The notes beneath the pieces are model-generated. The model did no database searches and had not been told where the DNA came from. It saw nothing but the letters and a program-made list of their open reading frames with translations. Shown here piece after piece: positions 16,801 to 23,118 of a DNA stretch of 23,118 bases. The stretch covers positions 1 through 23,118 of the forward strand of contig JBBDIM010000124.1 of NCBI GenBank assembly GCA_040880405.1, in the 5' to 3' direction. Position numbers and translations under genes: made by a program. Every line of letters starts with the position of its first letter. The stretch's first letter is position 1. The stretch comes from JBBDIM01 sp040880405 (GTDB lineage: Bacteria; Planctomycetota; Planctomycetia; Pirellulales; Pirellulaceae).

Positions 16801-17053
16801 GCGGGCCATTCTGATGACCAGCTCCGCCATGATCGCCGGTATGATGCCCATGGCCCTCGCGTTTGGTGAAGCGGGCCAACAGAACGCGCCACTCGGCCGC
16901 GCGGTCATCGGTGGTCTACTGGCCGCCACCTTTGCCACGCTGTTCGTACTGCCGAGTGTGTTTTCCCTGCTCCAGGGCAGTGTTGATCGAGCATCCGCCT
17001 CGCTCGATCCGGCCGATATCGATAGCTCCCATTATTATCCCCCAGCGGAATGA
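13811..17053 (+). CDS. RND-family efflux permease (AcrB/CusA superfamily)
   Basis: 1080 aa from ATG 13811, a start that places MNLIHIAMRRPLTI directly before TM1 as in all RND permeases; no strong ribosome binding site is visible. Typical layout: TM1, periplasmic porter/docking domain, TM2-6, TM7, second periplasmic domain, TM8-12. Signature segments include EVDIFPSLNLPVIYV, the TM4 motif LAIGILVDEATVAIENI and the TM10 motif VGVAMANAILLVTFAESRRREGLSASDAA. The proton-relay pair of AcrB (D407-D408) corresponds to D419-E420 here, and the TM10 lysine (K940) corresponds to Ala. Acts in the inner membrane with the adaptor encoded 36 bp downstream and the divergent channel. Drug (HAE) versus metal (HME) substrate cannot be decided from sequence; the neighbouring sensor hints at metals. 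Confidence 0.93.
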   Translation: MNLIHIAMRRPLTIMVVIVAVALGSFLAIGRSVSQQLGLPYPDGLPRGMEVDIFPSLNLPVIYVCQPYGGMDPAQMEGFLTNYYEYHFLYVSGIHHVESRNVQGTALMKLYFHPGTDMAQAMAETINYVNRSQAFMPPGTVSPFVMRFDTGSVPVGYLVLSSETRSIAEIQDLALFRVRPMFASLPGVSAPPPFGGSARSIVVTVDPNRLQSYGMSPEEAITALAKGNSISPSGNIPLGDMYPVVPVNSVVKEAKQLESIPIRMGDQPVYLRDIATVTDSADAPAGYALANGRRAVYILATKRSDASTLSVINEIKGALPRMKDALGEEGEGIDVRFEFDQSPYVTRAVEGVVVEGALGAFLVGLMILLFLSDWRSALIVVLNIPLALMTAVLALWMFGQTINLMTLGGLALAIGILVDEATVAIENIHAHLHKGQPLAKAVYDGSMETAIPRLLAMLCILAVFVSSFFMQGAAKSLFVPLSLSVGFAMAASYILSSTFVPILSVWLLKADAHRDHDEDKTMFGRAKAGYGRLLTGFVKLRLGVIAVYLVVSVLAIGMIGTNLGRGIFPEVDAAQFRLRMRAPDGTHIVKAEEYAKQALALIDDELGAENVELSLGYVGMIHPNFPVNAVYQWSRGPEEAILYVDLNHHIGISDYEIKERLRERLGKEMPTMRFSFEPSDIVNEVMSFGSPTPVEVAISGPNFAANRAHAEKVRAELEKLPFLRDLQVGQSLDYPTVEVNIDREKAGLAGLTPVDISRALVTATSSSRFVMPNYWADPKSGVAYQVQVEIPRSVLRSPYDIETISSIEGLERIPLRRTEQGQVLVRDVAEISQGTMPGQYDRYNMRRQITLTANVADVDLGTVSREITAALSRVEDPPAGIEVAIRGQVPPMNEMQSGLAIGLCLAVVAVFLLLMANFQSIRLALVTVSTIPAVVAGVVIMLSLTGTTLNIQSFIGSIMAVGVAMANAILLVTFAESRRREGLSASDAAVQGAESRLRAILMTSSAMIAGMMPMALAFGEAGQQNAPLGRAVIGGLLAATFATLFVLPSVFSLLQGSVDRASASLDPADIDSSHYYPPAE

Positions 17054-17084
17054 CCCGCCCTATCCAACTTCCGCCAGGAGTACC

Positions 17085-17093
17085 ATGCAATGA
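17085..17093 (+). promoter_or_regulatory. Two-codon minigene (ATG CAA TGA) overlapping the adaptor start
   Basis: AGGAG at 17076-17080 is followed after 4 nt by ATG CAA TGA at 17085-17093; its TGA overlaps the adaptor ATG (17090-17092) in a different frame. The adaptor ATG is 9 nt from the same AGGAG. Initiation at the first ATG would terminate on top of the real start and could tune adaptor output. This is read directly from the sequence; any regulatory role is inference. Confidence 0.3.
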
Positions 17094-18466
17094 ACCTCGG
17101 TTTTACGATGACCCCCCGATACCTGAATTCCTTTTTGCTCGTCGGTGTGGCCGCCTGCTGTGCCGCCGGTGGTTGCAATAGCCCGACCGTGGCGGAAACC
17201 GCCACCAGCCGAGATGCTCCGTCCGCATCAGGTTCCGCGAGTGGAACCCGGCGCATTGCGGTGGTCCAACCGCGTCGAACGAACCTCGAAAGATCGACCA
17301 CCCAACCCGCCAAGATCCAAGCTTTTGAGCGAACCCCCATCTACTCTAAGCTGACGGGCTATGTGGAAGAGATCAAAGTCGATATCGGCGATCATGTAAG
17401 CTCCGGTCAAACGTTAATCGAGCTTTGGGTACCGGAGCTGCTGGACGATCTCCTCCGGCAGGAGGCCCATCTGGCCCAAGCGGAGTCAGCCGTCAAGCAG
17501 GCGGAGGCGGGTGTTAATGGAGCTAAGGCGATGGCCCAATCGGCCGAGGCCAAAGTGCGGCAATCCCAGGCAGGAATCGGCCGGGCCGAGGGAGAGCATG
17601 AACGCTGGAAGGCTGAGATCGCGCGGATGCGGGAATTGGCCGACCGGGGCTCAATCACCTCCAAGTTAGTCGACGAAACGCAAAACCAGTACCGTGCGGC
17701 GGAGGCCGCCAAAGCGGAGGCCGAAGCGGCTGTCCTCTCCGCCCAGGCGACTGCCGAACAGGCCAAAGCCAACATCCTGCAAGCCGAAGCGGATTTGGTC
17801 GCCGCCCAGGCCAATGTCAAAGTGGCCCAAGCGGAACGCCAGCGGGCCCAAACCATGACGGAGTACTTAGAGATCAAGGCCCCGTTCGATGGCGTGATCA
17901 CCAAACGAATGGTCGATACTGGGCACTACGTTCATCCCGCCAGCGGAAGTACCTCGACGCCGCTCCTGGTCATCGACCGGATCGACCGCGTTCGGGTCTT
18001 TGTCGATGTGCCGGAAATGGACGCCCCTTGGGTTACCGGTGGCGAGGAGGGAGATCCCGCGCTGATTCATGTTCAGTCGCTCAATGGCGAGCCATTTTCA
18101 GGCCGGGTGGCCCGCAGCGGCTGGGCCCTCGACTACGGCAATCGCTCGCTCCGGACCGAGATCGACCTGCCCAATGAGGACGGCGTGCTGCGACCCGGGA
18201 TGTACGCGACCGCCTCCATCCTGCTGGAAAAGCGTGACGAGGTGCTCACGTTGCCCATCACCGCGATCATGCGTGACGGGCAGCAGGCCGCTTGCCATGT
18301 CGTGGCCGCCGGAAAGGTGGTCCGCAAACCGGTTCAGCTAGGTCTCCGCGTTGATGGCTTGGTAGAGATCACCGGCGGAGTGGATAAAGGCGATCAGGTC
18401 GTGCGTGTCGACCCCGCCTCCCTATCCGAAGGCGAAGCAGTGGAAACCATTCCGGATCGCACTTAA
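17090..18466 (+). CDS. RND efflux periplasmic adaptor lipoprotein (HlyD/MFP family)
   Basis: 458 aa, longer than the usual 370-400 aa, mainly because of an extended helical hairpin. The leader ends in AAGGC with Cys29, so the protein is a lipid-anchored adaptor. N-terminal biotinyl-lipoyl half YSKLTGYVEEIKVDIGDHVSSGQ; residues about 125-255 form a long Ala/Gln/Glu-rich coiled-coil hairpin; the second lipoyl half is LEIKAPFDGVITKRMVDTGHYV; beta-barrel and membrane-proximal domains follow. Start at ATG 17090, 9 nt after AGGAG; an ATG at 17085 in another frame, closer to the AGGAG, stops after two codons. The gene follows the permease by 36 bp and should bridge permease and outer membrane channel. 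Confidence 0.93.
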   Translation: MNLGFTMTPRYLNSFLLVGVAACCAAGGCNSPTVAETATSRDAPSASGSASGTRRIAVVQPRRTNLERSTTQPAKIQAFERTPIYSKLTGYVEEIKVDIGDHVSSGQTLIELWVPELLDDLLRQEAHLAQAESAVKQAEAGVNGAKAMAQSAEAKVRQSQAGIGRAEGEHERWKAEIARMRELADRGSITSKLVDETQNQYRAAEAAKAEAEAAVLSAQATAEQAKANILQAEADLVAAQANVKVAQAERQRAQTMTEYLEIKAPFDGVITKRMVDTGHYVHPASGSTSTPLLVIDRIDRVRVFVDVPEMDAPWVTGGEEGDPALIHVQSLNGEPFSGRVARSGWALDYGNRSLRTEIDLPNEDGVLRPGMYATASILLEKRDEVLTLPITAIMRDGQQAACHVVAAGKVVRKPVQLGLRVDGLVEITGGVDKGDQVVRVDPASLSEGEAVETIPDRT

Positions 18467-18522
18467 TTGAAAATTCGCCATCGCACCGGCCTAGCGATTC
18501 GCCAACCTTCGAGTACCCATCG

Positions 18523-19209
18523 ATGAAACGTGTGTTGATCGTGGAGGATCAAGCCAAACTGCGGCGGAACCTCCGCCAAGTACTGGAAGACGAAGGTTAC
18601 CAAGTGGTGGATGCCGTTTCCGGCGAGCAAGGCCTGGAAGAGGTGTCCGGCGGCTGGTTCGATGCGATCGTGCTTGATCTCTCTTTGCCTGGCCGCGATG
18701 GCTTGGACATCCTCGCCAGTCTCCGTGCCAGCGGTTTTTCTCGACCAATCATGATTCTGACCGCCCGAGATGGAATCGACGACCGAGTCGCCGGGCTCGA
18801 TGGTGGCGCGGACGATTATGTCGTCAAACCTTTCGCCCATGCGGAACTGTTGGCCAGGTTGCGTGCCCAGTTGCGCCGGGGTGGCGAACAGGCCGCGACA
18901 AAGCTCACCTGCCAGGATGTCGAAATCGATCTCCTAACCCGCAGGGTCATTCGGGCAGGCAACCTGGTCGAGCTGAGCCAACGTGAGTTCGACTTGCTGG
19001 AGTATTTGGTGCGGCATCGCAATTCAAACGTCACCCGAGAGATGCTCGCTCGGGATGTTTGGAAAGACCCGCTGGGGCTGCTGACCAATGTGATCGACGT
19101 CTGCATCAACAGCCTGCGTAAGAAGCTGGACCTGCCTGGTACCGAACCGCTGATCCATACGGTCCGCGGGGTTGGGTACATCGTAAAGGATGACAAATGC
19201 GAAGGCTAA
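18523..19209 (+). CDS. OmpR-family response regulator (CusR/CopR-like)
   Basis: 228 aa. Receiver domain 1-120 with the acidic pair E8-D9, phospho-acceptor D52 in IVLDLSLPG, T80 and K102 in VVKPF. C-terminal winged-helix domain about 130-225: LLTRRVIRAGNLVELSQREFDLLEYL, then NVIDVCINSLRKKLD and the closing HTVRGVGYIVK. It is a DNA-binding activator expected to be phosphorylated by the kinase encoded next, whose ATG lies inside this gene (13-bp overlap). It follows the pump adaptor by 56 bp on the same strand and probably controls the divergent promoter at 13426-13810. Length and motifs resemble CusR, CopR and PcoR, but similarity to other OmpR-type regulators is also high. Confidence 0.93.
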   Translation: MKRVLIVEDQAKLRRNLRQVLEDEGYQVVDAVSGEQGLEEVSGGWFDAIVLDLSLPGRDGLDILASLRASGFSRPIMILTARDGIDDRVAGLDGGADDYVVKPFAHAELLARLRAQLRRGGEQAATKLTCQDVEIDLLTRRVIRAGNLVELSQREFDLLEYLVRHRNSNVTREMLARDVWKDPLGLLTNVIDVCINSLRKKLDLPGTEPLIHTVRGVGYIVKDDKCEG

Positions 19210-20573
19210 GCATTCGCTGGCGGATCACCCTCTGGAACACCTTGGCTTTTGCGGTGATTCTGATCGGGTTCGGAATCACCGTGTTTCTGCTGCTGCTTCA
19301 AACGCACTACCAACAAGTCGATCGACAACTGAGTAATCGCCTGGAGCGAATCCAACAAGACCCGCAACTGGCTACCGCGGGAGTAGCGCGGTTGGAAACT
19401 CTCCTGCACGAGCATGGCGGGCACACGCACTCCCTGGGCCTAGCCAGAAGCGAAGCGGGGCAATGGGTGGGATATACCAATGCCCTGACTGAACGCGACC
19501 TCGCTGCCCTGGGTAATGTGAACGGTCCTGCGCCCGTCAAAACCATGTCGCTACCCGATTATGGTCGAGCCCGGGTGCTTAGCGGCACGATCACGGTTGA
19601 AGGTGAACCGCTGGAACTTTTGCTACTCGCCGATCTGGAGCACATGGACGAGGAGATGGCTTTGGTACTTTGGTCGCTACTCGGGACGACTCCTGTGGCG
19701 ATTCTGTTGGCGGCGGCGGTCGCTTATTTTCTGGCCCGACAATCGCTCGCCCCGGTCCAACAGCTCCGCAGGCGGACCGACCAAATCAACGCCCAGCACT
19801 TGAGCCAACGTCTGCCGGTCTCCAACCCGCACGACGAGCTGGGGCTTTTGGCCCAGACAATCAACTCGATGATCGGCCGGCTGGAGCGATCCTTTCAGGA
19901 GATTCAACGTTTCACGGCCGACGCCTCCCACGAACTACGGACACCGATCGCGGTGATTCGGAGCGAGGCGGAACTCGGACACGAGCACGCCGCCGACAAC
20001 GAAAAGGCTCAACAGCGTTTCAGCAGCATTCTGGAAGAATGTGGCCGACTCGGCCGACTTACCGAACAGTTGCTCGCGCTGTGCCGCGAGGACGCGGGCG
20101 TCACGCAAATGAATTTTGCCGAGGTCGACCTGGCCGAAGTGGTCTCGGAATGCGTTGAGGCAATGCGTCCCTTGGCCGATGAGAAACAGCAACAACTGTT
20201 GGCTGATCTGGAGGTTGGTGCCAACATTTCCGGAGACGCCCAACGACTGCGGCAACTGACGATCAACCTGATCGACAACGCCATCAAGTACACGCCGCAG
20301 GGTGGGCAAATCGAAGTCACCCTCAAGCCCCAGGGCAACACCCAGACCCTAACCGTCTCCGACACCGGAATCGGTATTCCTACTGGCCAGGCGGAGCGGA
20401 TCTTTGAACGATTCTACCGCGTCCCCTCGACCAAAACCCAAAAACAAGAGGGCTCCGGCCTCGGCCTCTGCATCGTCCAAAGCATCGCCACCGCCCACGG
20501 AGCCCCGGTCGTGTTGCAATCCGAAGGAGCCACCGGATCGACCTTCATGGTCCACTTTCCACGTTCATCCTAG
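19197..20573 (+). CDS. Sensor histidine kinase (CusS/heavy-metal-sensor-like)
   Basis: 458 aa. TM1 about 13-35, periplasmic sensor about 36-153, TM2 about 155-178, HAMP about 180-232, then the HisKA dimerisation domain with H245 in FTADASHELRTPIAVIRSE, and the ATPase domain with N-box LTINLIDNAIKYTP, G1 VSDTGIGIP, F-box ERFYRVP and G2 GSGLGLCIV. The sensor domain contains H-E-H-G-G-H-T-H at residues 71-78, a possible metal-binding cluster. It should autophosphorylate and pass phosphate to D52 of the regulator that it overlaps by 13 bp. Context suggests it senses the pump substrate or the damage that substrate causes. Size and architecture match the CusS-type class; the actual ligand is inference. 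Confidence 0.93.
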   Translation: MRRLSIRWRITLWNTLAFAVILIGFGITVFLLLLQTHYQQVDRQLSNRLERIQQDPQLATAGVARLETLLHEHGGHTHSLGLARSEAGQWVGYTNALTERDLAALGNVNGPAPVKTMSLPDYGRARVLSGTITVEGEPLELLLLADLEHMDEEMALVLWSLLGTTPVAILLAAAVAYFLARQSLAPVQQLRRRTDQINAQHLSQRLPVSNPHDELGLLAQTINSMIGRLERSFQEIQRFTADASHELRTPIAVIRSEAELGHEHAADNEKAQQRFSSILEECGRLGRLTEQLLALCREDAGVTQMNFAEVDLAEVVSECVEAMRPLADEKQQQLLADLEVGANISGDAQRLRQLTINLIDNAIKYTPQGGQIEVTLKPQGNTQTLTVSDTGIGIPTGQAERIFERFYRVPSTKTQKQEGSGLGLCIVQSIATAHGAPVVLQSEGATGSTFMVHFPRSS

Positions 20574-20650
20574 CTCCACGAAGGAGAAACCTAGGGTTTT
20601 GAATCGCGAAAAATTAGGTCGAATCCCTTCCCGTACCCCGAGCAGGGAAC

Positions 20651-22102
20651 TTACACCTCGGACTCAGGCGGCACCACGAATGGCTTTCGGTAAGGACGAG
20701 TCAGGAAGGTGTTGGCCTGGGGATTGTCAAGAAAGGTTTCCTTGTCCGAATCGACGTGCAAAACCGCACCAAGCACGAGTTGAGTCGTGTCGAGATCGAC
20801 TTCGTTGTCGGAAAGATGGCCGGTCGTTCGGGCGAGCGTTTCTTCCGCATGATCGTCGCTGGTCAACTTGCCGAGTTGTTCACGGACCTCCGTAGTGGCT
20901 GCCTCGCGGCCCAGACGCCACGAAGTATTTCCGATGTGACAGAGCGCCGTCGAAAGGTGCCCTTCGGTGATCTCCGCGTTGAGGTCTTCCCGCTTGCGAC
21001 TGCGGACCGCGTCAATAAAGTTGGCGAAGTGGTTCTTACTCTTGCGGGTCGCTTTAAAGGTGCTGACCAGCTTACCGTCATGGTCGAACAACGAACTGCC
21101 CGCGATCGATCCCTCCGTACCATGAAATAACCAGCCGCCAGTAAATCCTTCGCGGAACGGTTCGGTTTTCAAGCCGCGTGTTTCGGAGACAATCGTCTTG
21201 TCTCCATAGTCGAAGATACAAACTTGGGTATTGGGCGTTTCCCCCGCATCCTGGTATCCAAAGCGGCCGCCATAGCTGATCGCGGTCTGGCAAAGCCCCG
21301 CGAGCCCGAGCCCCCAGCGACAAATATCGAGCGAGTGAATGTTGTTGTTGCCAAGCTCGCCGTTGCCGGTCTGCCAGTCGTAGTGCCAGTCATAGTGCAG
21401 GTTCTTACGCGTCAGCGGGACAAGCGGTGCTGGACCCTGAAAGAGGTCGTAATCGACGTTCGCCGGCAATTCGTAATTGCCTTTCGGACCGATCGAACCG
21501 CGACGGCCGTAAATGATGCTGCGAGCCAGTTTTACCTCACCCAGTTTTCCGGCCTGCATGTAGTCGATCGCCTCCGCCAGCGCCATGTTGGATCGATTCT
21601 GAGTTCCCCCCTGACAGATGCGGTCATACTTTCTTGACGCCTGGACGATACGACGCCCTTCACTGATGTTGTGGCTGACCGGCTTTTCCACATACGCGTC
21701 CTTGCCAGACTGCATCGCCCAGATCGCCGCCAGTGCGTGCCAATGATTGGGCGTTGCAATGAAAACGGCATCGACTGTTTTGTCATCAAAAACACGTCGC
21801 ATGTCCTGAACCGCCACCGGGGCCTTGCCCTGCTGTAGCTCAACCGTTGCGGCCAACTCTGCGGCGAGCTTACGGTCGGGATCGCAGACATACGCGATTT
21901 CACAGTCGGCGATTTTGGCCAACTCGGCGACATGTTGTTTGCCTCGAATACGACAACCCAGCACGGCAACTCGGACTCGGTTGCTCGGATTGCCTGTCGA
22001 TGTTTCCTCTGCGTAACTGGCCCCGGGAATCGCAGCCGCTGCCAAGGCTGCCGTGGCCAACATCGACTCTTCCAGCATCTGACGACGAGTGAGTGATCGC
22101 AT
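20651..22102 (-). CDS. Tat-exported Gfo/Idh/MocA family oxidoreductase
   Basis: 483 aa, ATG 22102 with AAAGGAAAA upstream. The N-terminus has a twin-arginine signal (TRRQMLEES, Ala-rich core, ASYAE near residue 31), so it is exported folded with its cofactor. Rossmann domain from about 42: VRVAVLGCRIRGKQH, YVCDPD, IATPNHWH (116-122) and the catalytic EKP (E139-K140-P141). The C-terminal part carries GNNNIHSLDICRWGL with the usual His and Asp of the substrate site. The family oxidises or reduces sugars and cyclitols with NAD(P); secreted forms are abundant in Planctomycetota and are linked to carbohydrate degradation. No sugar gene sits beside it, so its substrate is open. It converges with the kinase gene across 77 bp without a visible terminator. 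Confidence 0.9.
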   Translation of the reverse strand: MRSLTRRQMLEESMLATAALAAAAIPGASYAEETSTGNPSNRVRVAVLGCRIRGKQHVAELAKIADCEIAYVCDPDRKLAAELAATVELQQGKAPVAVQDMRRVFDDKTVDAVFIATPNHWHALAAIWAMQSGKDAYVEKPVSHNISEGRRIVQASRKYDRICQGGTQNRSNMALAEAIDYMQAGKLGEVKLARSIIYGRRGSIGPKGNYELPANVDYDLFQGPAPLVPLTRKNLHYDWHYDWQTGNGELGNNNIHSLDICRWGLGLAGLCQTAISYGGRFGYQDAGETPNTQVCIFDYGDKTIVSETRGLKTEPFREGFTGGWLFHGTEGSIAGSSLFDHDGKLVSTFKATRKSKNHFANFIDAVRSRKREDLNAEITEGHLSTALCHIGNTSWRLGREAATTEVREQLGKLTSDDHAEETLARTTGHLSDNEVDLDTTQLVLGAVLHVDSDKETFLDNPQANTFLTRPYRKPFVVPPESEV

Positions 22103-22307
22103 GGGATTTTCCTTTTCGGGGTGGGATGGGTGAATTGGTCGCGGTGATCAGTCAAAGTGACTAGCAGGCAGAGGGTGGCGAATTACAAAAAAGACAACGA
22201 CCGACGGTGCAAGCCATTGGATCATTTGTGGGTTCTCGTCAGGTTATCGTGGTCTGAACGATCTCCTTCAGGATACCCGCTTGGCCGACCGCCTACGACA
22301 GTCGGCA
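22103..22307. promoter_or_regulatory. Upstream region of the Gfo/Idh/MocA gene
   Basis: The promoter of the minus-strand oxidoreductase gene must lie here. A small inverted repeat, AGTCA-AAG-TGACT at 22150-22162, sits about 50 bp upstream of the ATG and could be an operator. No -10/-35 pair was recognised and no gene is supported in this interval. Confidence 0.25.
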
Positions 22308-22309
22308 AG

Positions 22310-22344
22310 AAAAAAGCGGCGAATTGCCGGCAGGCCTTGCCGCT
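22310..22344 (-). terminator. Intrinsic terminator, minus strand
   Basis: On the minus strand AGCGGC (22344-22339) pairs with GCCGCT (22320-22315), an inner GCC/GGC pair tightens the loop, and the stem is followed at once by a run of six T (22315-22310, the first shared with the stem). This is a standard rho-independent terminator. It lies about 150 bp past the end of the dinB remnant and may be the old terminator of that transcription unit. Confidence 0.65.
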
Positions 22345-22489
22345 GGATTTCGACGGGCAACGCCAATCACCAGGCCCTGGCCTTTCACGTTCCTGATGAA
22401 GTCGGCTCGCCGACGACTGCCTCCTTCCGCATGTCGGTTCTCCGGTAACGAGCGGGCCTCTTGGGCCTTTTGATCCAGCGCCGGGGCAG
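22345..22489. other. Non-coding remainder between terminator and dinB remnant
   Basis: No gene is supported here. A minus-strand open frame (22293-22496) reads LDQKAQEARSLPENRHAEGG and shows no recognised family. If the dinB remnant once continued to this terminator, the region could be its strongly decayed 3' end, but no motif such as the family's VRLLGVG was found. Confidence 0.3.
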
Positions 22490-22822
22490 CTCTCAAAAGC
22501 TTCTCAGCACCAATGCATTAGCGATCTCCGGGCTGTGATTGTTGAGATAATCTGAGGGAGGTGGGAGCATGCTGCATGTCTTGGAGCCGTGCCCCAACCG
22601 GCGAGCCACTTGTTCGGCCAGTTCCATGGACCAAGCTCGCAAAATCTCGATGTCGTCGATGTCTTGGGCAAAGGTTGTCTCATGCGATACGGACTTCGCT
22701 TCGCGATCCGGCACGACCGATCGCTCGTCGATCCCGTGGGCCAATTCCCAAAGATGGCTACCATGTTCGCCAAAGTACTGCCGGAGTGTCTCCAGCGGCA
22801 GGTTCCGCACAGCCGCAGACAT
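22490..22822 (-). pseudogene. dinB: DNA polymerase IV (dinB) remnant
   Basis: The minus frame from 22822 reads NLPLETLRQYFGEHG, HLWELAHGIDERSVVPDREAKS and VSHETTFAQDIDDIE, then a helix ending ELAEQVARRLG. This is the stretch of Y-family DNA polymerase IV spanning the thumb and the start of the little-finger domain; VVPDREAKSxSHETTF is very characteristic. The palm and fingers with catalytic Asp/Glu are missing upstream. Downstream, LPPPSDYLNNHSP only faintly recalls the next segment before a stop. About 90 recognisable codons out of a usual 350-420 remain, so the gene is dead. It lies between a terminator and ssrA. A small expressed protein cannot be excluded but is unlikely. Confidence 0.75.
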
Positions 22823-23020
22823 TCCGCGGTCTCTGACGGATCAACGCCACTCAGTAATTCCTCAGCTCCGACGAGAATGGCTCCGCGTGCCCTTAGTTCA
22901 ACTTTCGCACTTTTAAACCCAGTGCTAGCACGCATTTAACGAGGAAACGGCCCCCGGGTTGCAGGCTTTTGCCTGTGTCAAATAACCTTCGCGGCAGGGC
23001 CCGAAAACCTCGGGAATTCC
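22823..23020. other. Short non-coding stretch between dinB remnant and ssrA terminator
   Basis: No gene is supported. The minus frame from 22935 reads ARGAILVGAEELLSGVDPSE, which looks protein-like but is not recognised as dinB and runs into the remnant in a different frame. It may be a scrap of another decayed gene. Because tmRNA genes are common integration targets, this side of ssrA was checked for a repeat of the tmRNA 3' end; none was seen in the window. Confidence 0.4.
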
Positions 23021-23022
23021 CA

Positions 23023-23059
23023 TAAAAATAGCCACTTGCTGAAGAAAAGCAAGTGGCTA
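23023..23059 (-). terminator. Strong intrinsic terminator of ssrA
   Basis: A perfect 12-bp stem, TAGCCACTTGCT at 23029-23040 and AGCAAGTGGCTA at 23048-23059, with a 7-nt loop. On the minus strand it begins 5 nt past the mature tmRNA end and is followed by TTTTTATG, a typical rho-independent terminator for a highly expressed stable RNA. Confidence 0.9.
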
Positions 23060-23064
23060 CAAGG

Positions 23065-23118
23065 TGGAGGCGGCGGGATTTGAACCCGCGTCCCGCGACA
23101 TTTCCATGCAAGCTTCTA
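23065..23118 (-). ncRNA. ssrA: Transfer-messenger RNA (tmRNA), 3' end, partial
   Basis: On the minus strand the end of the window reads GAAGCTTGCATGGAAATGTCGC, then the T-stem/loop GCGGG-TTCAAAT-CCCGC, and an acceptor strand CGCCTCC with discriminator A at 23065. The T-arm, the preceding pseudoknot-like stretch and the terminator directly after it fit the 3' end of tmRNA, which rescues stalled ribosomes with SmpB. The base triplet after the discriminator is CCT, so the 3' CCA is not encoded and would be added by tRNA nucleotidyltransferase. The tag-coding part and 5' end lie beyond the window. A tRNA is less likely because the sequence 5' of the T-arm does not give an anticodon arm. Confidence 0.85.

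Noticed and set aside
22893..23111. 72-codon minus-strand frame over the ssrA end
   Set aside because: It is a translation of the tmRNA gene and its terminator, not a protein gene.
1..23118. CRISPR arrays, prophage genes or intact insertion sequences
   Set aside because: No regularly spaced repeats, no cas-like proteins, no integrase or phage structural genes, and no intact transposase were found; only decayed gene fragments.

Overview
The window looks like a chromosomal segment of a member of Planctomycetota, probably a Pirellulales-type organism. The main reason is the three DUF1559 genes with a prepilin-like N-terminus and a C-terminal H-x9-DG motif, two of them followed by small lipoproteins with a carboxypeptidase-regulatory/transthyretin-like fold. 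A Tat-exported Gfo/Idh/MocA oxidoreductase and a secreted neutral-ceramidase-like protein, both commonly expanded in that phylum, agree with this. The taxonomic call is inference from gene families.

Layout. (1) 1-1777, minus strand: DUF1559 gene, small lipoprotein, then a second DUF1559 gene cut by the window edge; the two DUF1559 genes share a near-identical 5' end. (2) 1778-2414: no intact gene; it holds a frameshifted remnant of a GMC oxidoreductase and one tiny doubtful ORF. (3) 2415-3917, minus: secreted ceramidase-like protein that keeps the zinc-site signature but has Asn where the family nucleophile Ser sits. (4) 4309-11321: a MocR-type (GntR-HTH plus aminotransferase-like) regulator on minus, divergent from an SDF-family acidic amino-acid symporter, an overlapping M29/NicX-like metalloenzyme gene, a DUF1559 gene, a small lipoprotein and a secreted M14 carboxypeptidase-like protein, all on plus. 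(5) 11322-11751: decayed DNA with a possible transposase tail. (6) 11752-20573: an RND efflux locus, with the outer membrane factor on minus and, divergent on plus, RND permease, lipoprotein adaptor, OmpR-type response regulator and sensor kinase. (7) 20651-22102, minus: Tat-exported Gfo/Idh/MocA protein. (8) 22103-23118: a minus-strand terminator, a dinB (DNA polymerase IV) remnant, a strong terminator and the 3' end of the tmRNA gene ssrA, which runs off the window.

How the genes may work together. The RND locus reads as a complete self-regulated tripartite pump: permease, adaptor and outer membrane channel plus a dedicated two-component system, whose sensor domain carries a His-rich stretch suggestive of a metal signal. 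The 4.3-11.3 kb region may be a scavenging unit: an exported carboxypeptidase that could release C-terminal residues, a symporter retaining the acidic-amino-acid binding residues of the Glt family, a cytoplasmic M29/NicX-like enzyme and an aminotransferase-like regulator. That link is a hypothesis; only the transporter-M29 pair is clearly translationally coupled. Remnants of three unrelated genes (GMC oxidoreductase, transposase-like, dinB) lie in the large gaps and suggest repeated gain and decay.
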